A stretch of DNA of 18,708 nt from Dehalococcoidia bacterium. Lineage in GTDB: Bacteria; Chloroflexota; Dehalococcoidia; UBA2979. The notes beneath the pieces were generated by a model. That model saw only the letters and a list, made by a program, of their open reading frames with translations, was not told the origin of the DNA and made no database searches. Shown here piece after piece: positions 1-7,542 of the stretch. The stretch spans positions 1-18,708 of the forward strand of contig SCTU01000043.1 in NCBI GenBank assembly GCA_004297315.1, read 5' to 3'. The stretch's first letter is position 1. Each line of letters opens with the position of its first letter. Both the position numbers and the translations under genes were made by a program.

Positions 1-125
1 TGGGTGAGTGCCTCGTCCGCGTTTCCCGCCTCGCCCACGACCTCAAGGTCGTCCACGGACGAGAGCACCGCGCGCACGCCCGTGCGCATCACCGTGTGGT
101 CGTCGACGATCAGCACCCGCAACAT
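1..125 (-). CDS. NarL/LuxR-type response regulator, N-terminal part (cut by window edge)
   Basis: Only the first ~42 codons are in the window. They encode the start of a CheY-like receiver domain: MLRVLIVDDHTVMRTGVRAV, then a segment reading VVGEAGNADEAL. The paired acidic residues in VDDH form the acidic pocket; the phosphoacceptor Asp lies beyond the edge. The DDHxxxRxGxRAxL signature is typical of NarL/FixJ regulators, which carry a C-terminal HTH, but that part is not visible. I chose the ATG at 125 because AAGGAAG sits 5 nt upstream. An in-frame ATG at 140 gives five more residues but has no ribosome-binding site. The gene starts 17 nt after the kinase stop, so it is very probably the cognate regulator of that kinase and the last known member of the cytochrome operon. 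Confidence 0.9.
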   Translation of the reverse strand, partial: MLRVLIVDDHTVMRTGVRAVLSSVDDLEVVGEAGNADEALT

Positions 126-142
126 CTCGGCTTCCTTCATCG

Positions 143-2470
143 TCAGTTGGCCGGGAGGTCAGAGGCCACCGGAAACACCGCGTTGACTACGGTGCCTTCG
201 CCCGGCGCACTCACAACCGTCAGTTGGCCGCCCAGCATCTCCGCACGCTCCGCCATCCCGTAGATCCCAACCGCGTCCGACCGTCGGGCCGCGCTCGGGT
301 CGAAGCCACGCCCGTTGTCACGCACGTGGACCTCGATTGCACCATCCGGGTGCTGTCGCAACGATATCTGAGCGGCGGTCGCCCCGCTGTGCCGGACGAC
401 ATTATTGAGCGATTCCTGGATCACCCGGAACAGCGCCACCTCCCCGTCCGGGCCGAGGCTGTGGGCGTCCACCGAGCCCGAGATGCTCACCGTGACGCCC
501 GCCGGCCGCGCATGGAGGTCCGCGTACCGCATGATCGCTGCCTCCAGGCCCAGGTCGTCCAGCGCAGGGGGGCGCAGCGCGAAGATCGTGCGTCGGAGGC
601 TGTCAATCGCCTCCTTCGTGATCGTCCGCAGGCTGGCCAGTTGCTCGGCGCGGGCCGGCCCTGCCCGGTCGAGCGCGTCAATGCCGAACATCAGGCTCGC
701 CAGTGCCTGCCCGGCGTCGTCGTGCAATTCCCTGGCGACGCGCTGCCGCTCCTCCTCCTGCGCCGTGAGCACCTTGCCCACCAGCAGGCGCGCCTGCGCC
801 TCCCGCTGGCGGACGTCCTGGTAGAAATCGGAGTTGCGCACCCCGAATGAGAGCGAGGAGGCGAGCAGTTGGAGGGTCGCCATCGCCGGGCGGTGCCCCT
901 GCTCCTGGCTGCTGAACAGCAAGCAGAGCGAGCCGCTCTGCTCCCGGTCTCCGGGGACGGGCGAGCGGACGGCGAAGGTCTCGACCAGTACCTCGGCGGC
1001 ACCCAGACACGGGGGCAAACGCCGGTCGCCTGAAGTCAGGGTCGTCGCCCCAACCGTGCCGCCCGCCAGACACGCCTCGCACCGATCAGGAGTCCCGTCG
1101 TCGCCGCGGGCGCGGAGGCCGGCACTCGACACGCGCAGCGCCGGCCGGTGCCCCAACGCGGGCAGGTAGATCACCACACCGTCCGCGTCAAAGGCCTCTT
1201 CGATGTAGTCGGCGGCCAGCCGGAGCATTGGGTCCACCTCGAAGGTCGAACCGGCGATGCGTGCGACCTCTACGGATGCGGCGAGTTCGAGGTTGCGGTC
1301 CTCGATCTCCTTCGTGCGCTCCACCACGCGCTGGTCCAGCGTCACGCCCCAGTCGTACAACGACCGGCGCATCGTCTCCACGCTGCTCGCGAGTTCGCCG
1401 ATCTCGCCGCCCGAGCCCACCGCGATCGGCGTCTCGAGCGAGCCGCCCGCCACCTTGCGCGCGGCTTCGCTCAACTCGCGGACCGGCTGGGTCAGCCGCG
1501 GCGCCCCCACGAGCGTCATCGCCACGGTCAGCACACCCGCCACGGCCGTCAGCGAGTAGAAGGCCTCCCAGAGTGTCCGCACGGGCCCGTACGTGTCCCG
1601 TTCGGTCCCGCCCAGGGCAAACGTCCACGGCACCGACTCAAGCGGGACGAACCCCATCACGTGGCGATCGCGCTCATTCCCCTCCTCATGGTCGATCCGG
1701 TACGTGCCCGGGGCCAGAGACTCGGCGACGCGACGCGCGTAGAAGGAGGGGTGGTCGCTCGTGCGGAGGGCGTGTTCGGGCTCCGTGGAGAACATCGCCT
1801 TGCCCTGCGCGTCGACGAGTTCGGCATGCGCAGTCGCAGCGACGGAGACCGCGCGGCCCAGTGTGTCAGCGATCCTGCCGCTCTCCGCCGAGATCAGGCC
1901 GACGAGGTGGTAGCCAGGACCTGAGGACTGCGCGGGCACGGACAATGCTACGTACGTCGCGCCACCATCCAGGCGCACCCCCCAGCCGGCAGCGCCCGCA
2001 ATTCTCGCCTGGGCCGGTACGGTCTCGGCCGGCAGTTGCCGTCCTCGCTGCGCGGCGTGCCCCGCATCGCTCGCGGCCACCGTCCCACTGGCGTTCAGCA
2101 AGAACACGCCGCCAGAGAACAGCCCGTCGTTCGCCAGCCGGTCCAGGGATCCCGCGAGTTCCCCCTGCTGTGCAAATAGCGTCGTGGTCACGGCCAGTTC
2201 TTCGTAACCGTGGCCAAGGGCATGGTCCACTTCGCCGGCAAACGCGCGCGTCAGCAGGAACCGCTGGGTGTCGATGCGCTTGGTCAGGCCACCCGCGTAC
2301 CACTCGATCATCGAAAGCACGCCGAAGAACGCGACGAGGAAGATCAGCGCGTCCATCACCAGCAGGCGCTGCAGGAGCGTGAACCGCGCGAGGCGGCGGC
2401 TCAACCGCCCATGCGGCTGCGTCACCCCCTCGGGCGTGCCGGCGCTGACGCGGGCAGCCGTGGCAGCCAT
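143..2470 (-). CDS. Membrane sensor histidine kinase, HAMP-GAF-HisKA_3 (NarL-type)
   Basis: A 775-aa kinase. The order seen is: TM1 (~36-58), an extracytoplasmic sensor region (~60-300), TM2 (~303-323), a HAMP-like segment (~324-378), a coiled coil (~378-395), a GAF domain (~400-550), a HisKA_3 dimerisation domain with the H-box around ELHDD (His583), and a HATPase_c domain. The ATPase shows an N-box at Asn689-Asn690, DNGRGFD at 718-724 and GIYGMAER from 735. This is the NarX/DegS class, which phosphorylates NarL-like regulators; the next gene encodes one. The GAF domain carries a CxxC pair (Cys464, Cys467) plus Cys488 and Cys516, so it could sense redox state or bind a metal; that is inference. 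GAGG lies about 8 nt before the ATG. It follows the NHL gene by 64 nt, so it probably regulates, or is co-expressed with, the cytochrome operon. The ligand is unknown. Confidence 0.93.
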   Translation of the reverse strand: MAATAARVSAGTPEGVTQPHGRLSRRLARFTLLQRLLVMDALIFLVAFFGVLSMIEWYAGGLTKRIDTQRFLLTRAFAGEVDHALGHGYEELAVTTTLFAQQGELAGSLDRLANDGLFSGGVFLLNASGTVAASDAGHAAQRGRQLPAETVPAQARIAGAAGWGVRLDGGATYVALSVPAQSSGPGYHLVGLISAESGRIADTLGRAVSVAATAHAELVDAQGKAMFSTEPEHALRTSDHPSFYARRVAESLAPGTYRIDHEEGNERDRHVMGFVPLESVPWTFALGGTERDTYGPVRTLWEAFYSLTAVAGVLTVAMTLVGAPRLTQPVRELSEAARKVAGGSLETPIAVGSGGEIGELASSVETMRRSLYDWGVTLDQRVVERTKEIEDRNLELAASVEVARIAGSTFEVDPMLRLAADYIEEAFDADGVVIYLPALGHRPALRVSSAGLRARGDDGTPDRCEACLAGGTVGATTLTSGDRRLPPCLGAAEVLVETFAVRSPVPGDREQSGSLCLLFSSQEQGHRPAMATLQLLASSLSFGVRNSDFYQDVRQREAQARLLVGKVLTAQEEERQRVARELHDDAGQALASLMFGIDALDRAGPARAEQLASLRTITKEAIDSLRRTIFALRPPALDDLGLEAAIMRYADLHARPAGVTVSISGSVDAHSLGPDGEVALFRVIQESLNNVVRHSGATAAQISLRQHPDGAIEVHVRDNGRGFDPSAARRSDAVGIYGMAERAEMLGGQLTVVSAPGEGTVVNAVFPVASDLPAN

Positions 2471-2534
2471 CAGGACATCCTCACCGGCGCCGGCGTCATC
2501 TTGTCGACACGACTGCCGAAGTGACGGCTATCGC

Positions 2535-3629
2535 TCAGCGCCAGACCTGCACACGGTCGTTGTCACGGTCGGTGACGAAGATCCGCCCGTCCGAGGCTCG
2601 GGCGATCCCGTTCGGGAAGAGCAATTCGCCGTCTTCGACGCCCGGACTCCCGATCCTGAACAAGAACTCCGCGCGGTCGTCCTTCAACGTCCAGCCCGTA
2701 ATGCTGTGGTCCGTCGCGTCCACCACCAGGCAGCGGTCGTCACGGAGTGCGACGATTCCCCGCGGCAGGCCAATCGCGCTCGGCCCCGGCACGTCCCCGA
2801 AGGTCCAGCGCGGCACCTCGCCATCCTCCACCGCCACGACCCGGCGGTTATTGCTATCGCTCATCACCACCAGAGTCTCACCCTGTTTCGGGTGCATGAC
2901 GGCGATTCCGGAGGGGAAGGACAACGGCGAATTCGCGGGAGTGAGGTGCGGGAAGACCGTCCTCACGCTGCCGTCTGTGGCAAACGAGACCAGCGTCGGC
3001 CCGTTCAGCGCGGCGTTCGTCACGTAAATGTCGCCGCCGTTGCGGTCGACGGTGACGGCTAGCGGCTCCCACGACGGCACGCCCTGGGGCGTCGGCAGGG
3101 TTCCGCGCCAGTTATTCTCGCGGTCGTAGATGTCCACCACAAAGCGCAGGCGGTCGACGACGTACACCATCCCGTTCGGCGCCACCGCCACAGCGAGCGG
3201 CTTGCGCAAGCCGGGCGTAGTACGCGGCGGGGCGAGGCTCGTCCGGCTACCGTCCCGAAGGTCGAGCCGCTTCACGTCGCGGTCATCGCCCCCTTCGACG
3301 ACGTACACGAACTGGTCGTCGGGCGACAGCGCGACATCGAGCGGTGCGCGGAAACCCAGGAGGTTCTGGGAGAACTTCGGCGGCACGACACCGGACACAG
3401 CCTCCACACCCGGCAGGTTGCGCACGGTCTGGGGCATGCTCTGCAGCAGGTCCCGCAGCAGTTCCTGGCCGAAGGGGGTGAGCGCTACGGCGCCGCCGAC
3501 GGCGATCACCGCCGTGGAGACCATGATCCCGGTCGTCAAGCCTCCCCCAGAGGTAGCGACCGCAGCGATCCCCCGCGCGCCGCTCAGGAGGCGCGACAGC
3601 CAGGAACCGGCGGGGATCAAACGGCGCAC
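2535..3629 (-). CDS. Membrane-anchored NHL-repeat beta-propeller protein
   Basis: About 364 aa. A short N-terminal region with a Gly-rich stretch is followed by one TM segment (~residues 36-54, TTG numbering). From ~95 to the end there are repeated NHL/SMP-30-like blades, with motifs such as PLDVALSPDDQFVYVVEGG, PLAVAVAPNGMVYVVDR, PSGIAVMHP, PRGIVALRD and PNGIARASDGRIFVTDRDND. About six blades fit, which is normal for an NHL propeller. No catalytic residues are recognisable, so a binding or scaffold role at the outer membrane face is inferred. Start choice: AAGGGGGAG sits 6 nt before a GTG at 3629; a TTG at 3635 is also in frame but almost touches that site. The gene begins 30 nt after the TPR gene stop, consistent with one transcript. 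NHL proteins are often encoded beside multihaem cytochromes, which supports a link to the upstream cytochrome. Confidence 0.88.
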   Translation of the reverse strand: MRRLIPAGSWLSRLLSGARGIAAVATSGGGLTTGIMVSTAVIAVGGAVALTPFGQELLRDLLQSMPQTVRNLPGVEAVSGVVPPKFSQNLLGFRAPLDVALSPDDQFVYVVEGGDDRDVKRLDLRDGSRTSLAPPRTTPGLRKPLAVAVAPNGMVYVVDRLRFVVDIYDRENNWRGTLPTPQGVPSWEPLAVTVDRNGGDIYVTNAALNGPTLVSFATDGSVRTVFPHLTPANSPLSFPSGIAVMHPKQGETLVVMSDSNNRRVVAVEDGEVPRWTFGDVPGPSAIGLPRGIVALRDDRCLVVDATDHSITGWTLKDDRAEFLFRIGSPGVEDGELLFPNGIARASDGRIFVTDRDNDRVQVWR

Positions 3630-3659
3630 GGGCAACTCCCCCTTCTACCGCGTGGGCGG

Positions 3660-4601
3660 TTAGCGTGCGTTCCCGGTGCTGATCTTTGCCTCCAGGCGGC
3701 GGACGGCGTCGGTGCTGAGGAAGAGGCCCGGCGAAAGCTCCAGCGCCCGACGGTAACTGGCAAGCGCGTCTTCCAGCCGGCCCGTGCTCTCGTACGCCAT
3801 GCCGAGCCCCTGGTGCGCCTCCGCGAACCCGGGCTCCAGGCGCACTGCGTCCTCCAGGCGGGGCACGGCCTTGGCAGGCGTCTGGTCGGCCAGCAGCACC
3901 ATTCCCTGCGCCCACTGCCGCGCGCCGTTGCGCTTCGTGGCCGCGTACAGACGGTCGAGCTCCGTGTAGACCTCACGGTAGTCGGGCACGAAGGAGATCG
4001 CGGACATGTACGCCTGCTCCGCCGCCTCGTAGTTGCCGCCCTTTTGCTCAATGTCGCCCAGCACGCGCCAAGTGTCCGCGTCGCTCCCGTTGATCTTCAG
4101 CGCGTCCCTTGCAGAGGCCGCAGCCGCATCGTACTGGCGCAATTCCACGTACACCCTCGAGAGGAAGTGCTCGGCTTCCTGCAACTGGTCAAGGGTGAGG
4201 CGCTGCTCGTTCGTCGCTTCCGATTCCACCGCCTGCTTCAGCGCCTGCTCGGCCGCTGCGTAGTCCTTGAGCTCAAACCTCACCTTGCCCAGACCCACCA
4301 AGGCGATCACGTTGTTGGGGGCCAGCAGGAGGGCTTCTTCGAACTGCTCGGCGGCCCGCTGGTTCAGGCCGCGCTCTCCATAGGCGAGCGCCACGGCAAG
4401 TCGAGCGTCCACGTCCTGGGGGTTCGCGCGCACGCGTTCCTCCAAGTCAACGATCGCAGTGTCAAAGCCGGAGAACGTCGGCTCGTCAGGCCGCATCGCT
4501 TGCACCCCGGCCAGCGTCCCGGCGCCCAGCAGGAGGACACCCACGATGACGAGAAGCCTCTGGCGGATGAGCACTTGGACGAGCGACCCAAGTTGGACCA
4601 T
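3660..4601 (-). CDS. Membrane-anchored tetratricopeptide-repeat protein
   Basis: 313 aa. One N-terminal hydrophobic segment (~15-36, rich in L/V/G) acts as an anchor or uncleaved signal. The rest is alpha-helical TPR repeats at roughly 47-97, 98-131, 140-171, 174-207 and 261-294. Examples of the TPR pattern are ALAYGERGLNQRAAEQFEEA, LGDIEQKGGNYEAAEQAY and LGMAYESTGRLEDALASYRR. TPR solenoids hold protein partners together, and the lone TM segment puts this one at the membrane. GGAGG lies 7 nt before the ATG. It sits 24 nt after the seven-haem cytochrome and before the NHL gene, so an assembly or scaffold role for the cytochrome complex is a reasonable inference. A CcmH/NrfG-like cytochrome maturation role is possible, but no other ccm gene is in the window. 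Confidence 0.9.
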   Translation of the reverse strand: MVQLGSLVQVLIRQRLLVIVGVLLLGAGTLAGVQAMRPDEPTFSGFDTAIVDLEERVRANPQDVDARLAVALAYGERGLNQRAAEQFEEALLLAPNNVIALVGLGKVRFELKDYAAAEQALKQAVESEATNEQRLTLDQLQEAEHFLSRVYVELRQYDAAAASARDALKINGSDADTWRVLGDIEQKGGNYEAAEQAYMSAISFVPDYREVYTELDRLYAATKRNGARQWAQGMVLLADQTPAKAVPRLEDAVRLEPGFAEAHQGLGMAYESTGRLEDALASYRRALELSPGLFLSTDAVRRLEAKISTGNAR

Positions 4602-4625
4602 CAGATCGCCTCCATGCCGCTCCGA

Positions 4626-6719
4626 CTACCGCGCCATCTGGCCCAGGTATGCAGCGACAGAGCTGATCTGGGCGGCGGTCAGTTGCCCGCCCAGCGCGTC
4701 GGACCACGTTGGCATCCCGGAGCCCGGCTTACCCCGACTGATCCGCGTGATCAGGCCTTCGGGACTCATATTCGAGAGCCACTCACGTGAGCCGATGGGG
4801 CAGGGTTTGACGTTCAGACCGTTCAGCCCATGGCAAAGAGCACATGTGTTCTTGAATAATTCCTCGCCGAACAACCCCGCCGTCCCGCCTCCGGACACCG
4901 GTACGCTGCCACCCGAGGGGGCGGGAGCCGCCGCTGCCCCTGGAGGCGGCTTCTTCAAGAACTCTACCATCGCCTTAATCTGCTCCGGCGTGAGTCCCTG
5001 TGCGGACCACGAGGGCATCGGCGTCCCCGGGCGGCCCTTCGAGATCGTGTCCTCGTAGAACGCGTTGTCCTTGGTTAGCCGGTCGGGGAGCAGGGCGGGC
5101 CCGATCAGGCCCTTGCGGTCCGTGCCGTGACAGGGACTGCACTTCGCCTGGAAGAAGTCCGCCACAGACTTCCCGTCGATCTGGACGGAGCTTCCGCCGC
5201 CAGCCGCGGGCGCCGCCGCACCACCTGGAGGCGTCTTCAGGAACTTCACGATCGTCTTGATCTCGTCCGGCTTCACGCCCTGCGCGGACCACGACGGCAT
5301 CGGCGTCCCCGGGCGGCCCTTCGAGATCGTGTCCTCGTAGAACGCGTCTTCCTTGGTCAACCGCTCAGGCAAGAGAGCCGGTCCCACGCCACCCTTCCGG
5401 TCAGCGCCGTGGCAGGGGCTGCACTTTGCCTGGAAGAAGTCCGCCACTGGCTTGCCGTCCACCGTCCCACCACCGGCGGGCGCAGCGGCGGCACCGCCTG
5501 CCGCCGGGGCACCGGCGGCGGCCGGAGCCCCCTCCGCAGCGAACAGGAAGTCCACCAGGCCCTTGATCTGGCCGTCGTTCAACGGCCCGCCAGCGTCCTG
5601 GCTCCACGCGGGCATGCCCTTGCGGTTGCCCGTGCGGATCGTCCGCTCGACGGTCTCCTTTGTCTTCGCGTCCAGGAACGCCTTCGAGCGCAACTGGACG
5701 CCCGGCACCTGGTCACCGCTGACCCCGTGACACGGGGCGCAGTTCCGCACGAAGAGTGCCTCGCCCTGCCCGCCGCTGCCGACGGTGCCAAGTGCGGCGG
5801 TCGCGTTCAGGCCGGCCCATGACTTGAGGTATGCGATCAGCGCGGCCGTGTCCGTGACCTGGAACGCGCCGCCCTTGCTCGCGCCGAACGAAGGCCCGCT
5901 CTTCGTGCCCTCGTTGATCGCGGTGATGATCTTGCCGTCACCCAGCGAGGAGAGGTAGTCCGCGGAGCCCAGCGAGACCTTGTCCACGCGCGTCCCCGTG
6001 GACCCATGGCAGGCCAGGCAGTTCCCCACGTACAGGTCTCGACCTGCGGCCACGGACTTCGCGGCCAGGGCCTGCACGCGGTACCGCAGGTAGGAGATCA
6101 CCGCGGTGGCCTCCCCCTTCTCGGCGGATCCGTCGGGGATCCCCGGCATGTTGCCGCGGCCCTGGAGGATCACTTCCTCGAGCTGGCTGTCGGTCCGGGT
6201 GTCGAGGTAGCCCTTCGCACCCAGCGGCGAGATCGGGATCCGCATCCCATCCTCGCCGTGGCAGCTCTGGCAGCGCTTCGAGTAGACCAGCGCGCCCTGT
6301 CCGGCGAGGAGGGTGGTCGTGGACCGGCCCGCCTTTGAGTTCACGTACGCGACGACGCTTCGCACTTCGTTCTCGGAGAGCGGCCCGCCGCGCGCCTTGG
6401 CGAAGCCGGGCATCGTGCCTTTGCCGTCGGAGACCACGGAGAGCAACGTCGCGTCGCCGCGGCTGTCGAGGAAGTCCTTCGCGGTGAGGGGAGAGACGGG
6501 AATGCGGTTGCCGTCCTCGCCGTGACAGCTCAGGCAGTCGCGGCGGTAGATGCGCTCGCCTTCCTGCGCGTCCCCGCTGCCGGTTCGAGAGGACGCAGTG
6601 CCTTCCCGCGGGCTCCCACACGCGACGAGGGCCACGAGGGCGACGGCGACCGACGCGAGCAGAAAGCCGCGAAACCAGGGCCGCCCCGGACGAGGAAGAG
6701 GTATTACCTCGGGCGCCAA
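4626..6719 (-). CDS. Seven-haem c-type cytochrome lipoprotein (tandem cytochrome c domains)
   Basis: 697 aa. A hydrophobic N-terminal segment (~18-33) ends in a lipobox LVAC, making Cys34 the likely lipidated residue. Seven CXXCHG haem sites follow, starting at Cys62, 150, 234, 327, 433, 527 and 626, each in a ~90-residue class I cytochrome c domain. Distal Met ligands are seen at Met103, 191, 369, 474, 568 and 669; domain 3 has none. Ala/Pro/Gly-rich linkers separate domains 4 to 7. Domains 5 and 6 are near-identical, pointing to a recent duplication. The protein should be an extracytoplasmic, lipid-anchored electron conduit; partners are unknown. The start is TTG with GGAGA about 5 nt upstream; no ATG or GTG precedes the signal segment. 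It is the first gene of the minus-strand operon, 24 nt before the TPR gene. Confidence 0.95.
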   Translation of the reverse strand: MAPEVIPLPRPGRPWFRGFLLASVAVALVALVACGSPREGTASSRTGSGDAQEGERIYRRDCLSCHGEDGNRIPVSPLTAKDFLDSRGDATLLSVVSDGKGTMPGFAKARGGPLSENEVRSVVAYVNSKAGRSTTTLLAGQGALVYSKRCQSCHGEDGMRIPISPLGAKGYLDTRTDSQLEEVILQGRGNMPGIPDGSAEKGEATAVISYLRYRVQALAAKSVAAGRDLYVGNCLACHGSTGTRVDKVSLGSADYLSSLGDGKIITAINEGTKSGPSFGASKGGAFQVTDTAALIAYLKSWAGLNATAALGTVGSGGQGEALFVRNCAPCHGVSGDQVPGVQLRSKAFLDAKTKETVERTIRTGNRKGMPAWSQDAGGPLNDGQIKGLVDFLFAAEGAPAAAGAPAAGGAAAAPAGGGTVDGKPVADFFQAKCSPCHGADRKGGVGPALLPERLTKEDAFYEDTISKGRPGTPMPSWSAQGVKPDEIKTIVKFLKTPPGGAAAPAAGGGSSVQIDGKSVADFFQAKCSPCHGTDRKGLIGPALLPDRLTKDNAFYEDTISKGRPGTPMPSWSAQGLTPEQIKAMVEFLKKPPPGAAAAPAPSGGSVPVSGGGTAGLFGEELFKNTCALCHGLNGLNVKPCPIGSREWLSNMSPEGLITRISRGKPGSGMPTWSDALGGQLTAAQISSVAAYLGQMAR
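5014..5347. repeat. Direct repeat inside the cytochrome gene (52 bp identical, 282 bp period)
   Basis: Positions 5014-5065 and 5296-5347 are identical over 52 bp, with an offset of 282 bp (94 codons). The copies encode the region around the distal Met of cytochrome domains 6 and 5, including SKGRPGTPMPSW. Protein similarity extends over the whole of both domains, from the CSPCHG haem sites to the Ala/Pro linkers. This marks an in-frame domain duplication, or a region homogenised by gene conversion. Confidence 0.9.
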
Positions 6720-7011
6720 AGCAGTCTCCGTTTCAGGTCGGTGGACTCGACACTAGGACTCGAATGCGGGCGAGGCATCCTCACGACATACGATTCCGCG
6801 TAAGTTCGCAGAACATACCCCAAGCGGGCTCTAGCGCAACCAGACAAACGCCCCAGCTCGCATAGGTAGATGACCCCCATCAGGAGATCGCCTACCGACA
6901 GAATGTCCTCACTTTTCGTGCGATCGACGAGCCCCACTCCGGCTTCGTCGGATACCCGCGCGAGGCCACCAGACGCTTACTGAATCAAAGGTTTCCCCGA
7001 TCGGACGGGGC
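6720..7011. other. Divergent intergenic region between the cytochrome operon and the 7012 gene
   Basis: This 292-bp stretch is visibly less GC-rich than its surroundings and must contain the promoter for the minus-strand cytochrome operon, and perhaps one for the plus-strand genes. On the minus strand, TTGCGC and TATGTT occur 16 nt apart in the 6806-6840 stretch, but the match to a sigma-70 promoter is weak and I do not call it. An imperfect inverted repeat, CGACGAGCC (6925-6933) against GGCTTCGTCG (6941-6950), with one bulged base, could be an operator or hairpin. A 77-codon minus-strand frame crosses the region but has AT-ending codons unlike the genes here, so I treat it as non-coding. Confidence 0.5.
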
Positions 7012-7527
7012 ATGAGGATGGGGCACGCGATGGCAGGCCCGCAGCGGAACGCGCTGTTCGACCCCTCGTATACAACCGACGGCGTCTCTCCGATGCCGCC
7101 ACCCTGGGGGGGCACACGCCACGCCCTGACTCCCGCACTTTCTCGGCTCCTTGATGGGATGGCGACGGACGTCCACGACCACGCCGGCATCCAGCGTGAG
7201 ATCAACCAGATCGCCGCGGCCTACGGCGAGTCGTTGCGGGAGCACGAGGTCCCGGATGCCGGTGTCGGGCTGGCGTGCGCGGCCTTGCGACACGCGTTCG
7301 ATGACACGGCGCGCTGGGTCGCACGGCGTCGCGCGCTCGACCCCACGACGGCGACCGCGATCGCCGTGAGGATCGCGCACCTCGCGGAGGGCGCCATCGA
7401 CGTCGTGAATCGCGCGTACAGCGAACGCGGAAGGCGGATCGAGGGGCGCCCCCATGCTGCCGCGCGCCCGAACATGATCGACCTGCTCGCCTTCGCCACG
7501 GCACTCGATCGCGCCCGCATCTCGTAG
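7012..7527 (+). CDS. Small all-helical protein, possibly an RsbRD_N-like sensor domain
   Basis: 171 aa, soluble, no signal peptide or TM segment. Residues ~45-145 look all alpha-helical and rich in Ala, Arg and Asp. The order of conserved-looking stretches (IAAAYGESLREHEVPDAG, ALRHAFDDTARWV, AVRIAHLAEGAIDVVNRAYS) resembles the RsbRD N-terminal sensor domain of stressosome and PucR-like regulators. That match is from memory and weak. No catalytic or metal-binding motif is apparent. The next gene, a PAS-LuxR regulator, starts 15 nt later with its own GGAGG, so the pair is probably co-transcribed and this protein may feed a signal to it. The start is uncertain: ATGs at 7012, 7018 and 7030 are all in frame, and none has a strong ribosome-binding site. 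Confidence 0.65.
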   Translation: MRMGHAMAGPQRNALFDPSYTTDGVSPMPPPWGGTRHALTPALSRLLDGMATDVHDHAGIQREINQIAAAYGESLREHEVPDAGVGLACAALRHAFDDTARWVARRRALDPTTATAIAVRIAHLAEGAIDVVNRAYSERGRRIEGRPHAAARPNMIDLLAFATALDRARIS

Positions 7528-7542
7528 CGCCACGGAGGATTA

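Noticed and set aside
6806..6840. A sigma-70 promoter for the cytochrome operon (TTGCGC and TATGTT, 16 nt apart, minus strand)
   Set aside because: The -35 box matches at only three positions and the -10 at four; such matches are expected by chance in a region of this length.
6704..6937. A 77-codon minus-strand frame upstream of the cytochrome gene
   Set aside because: It overlaps the cytochrome start by 16 bp, has no ribosome-binding site I can see, and uses AT-ending codons unlike every real gene here. The region is better explained as the promoter region.
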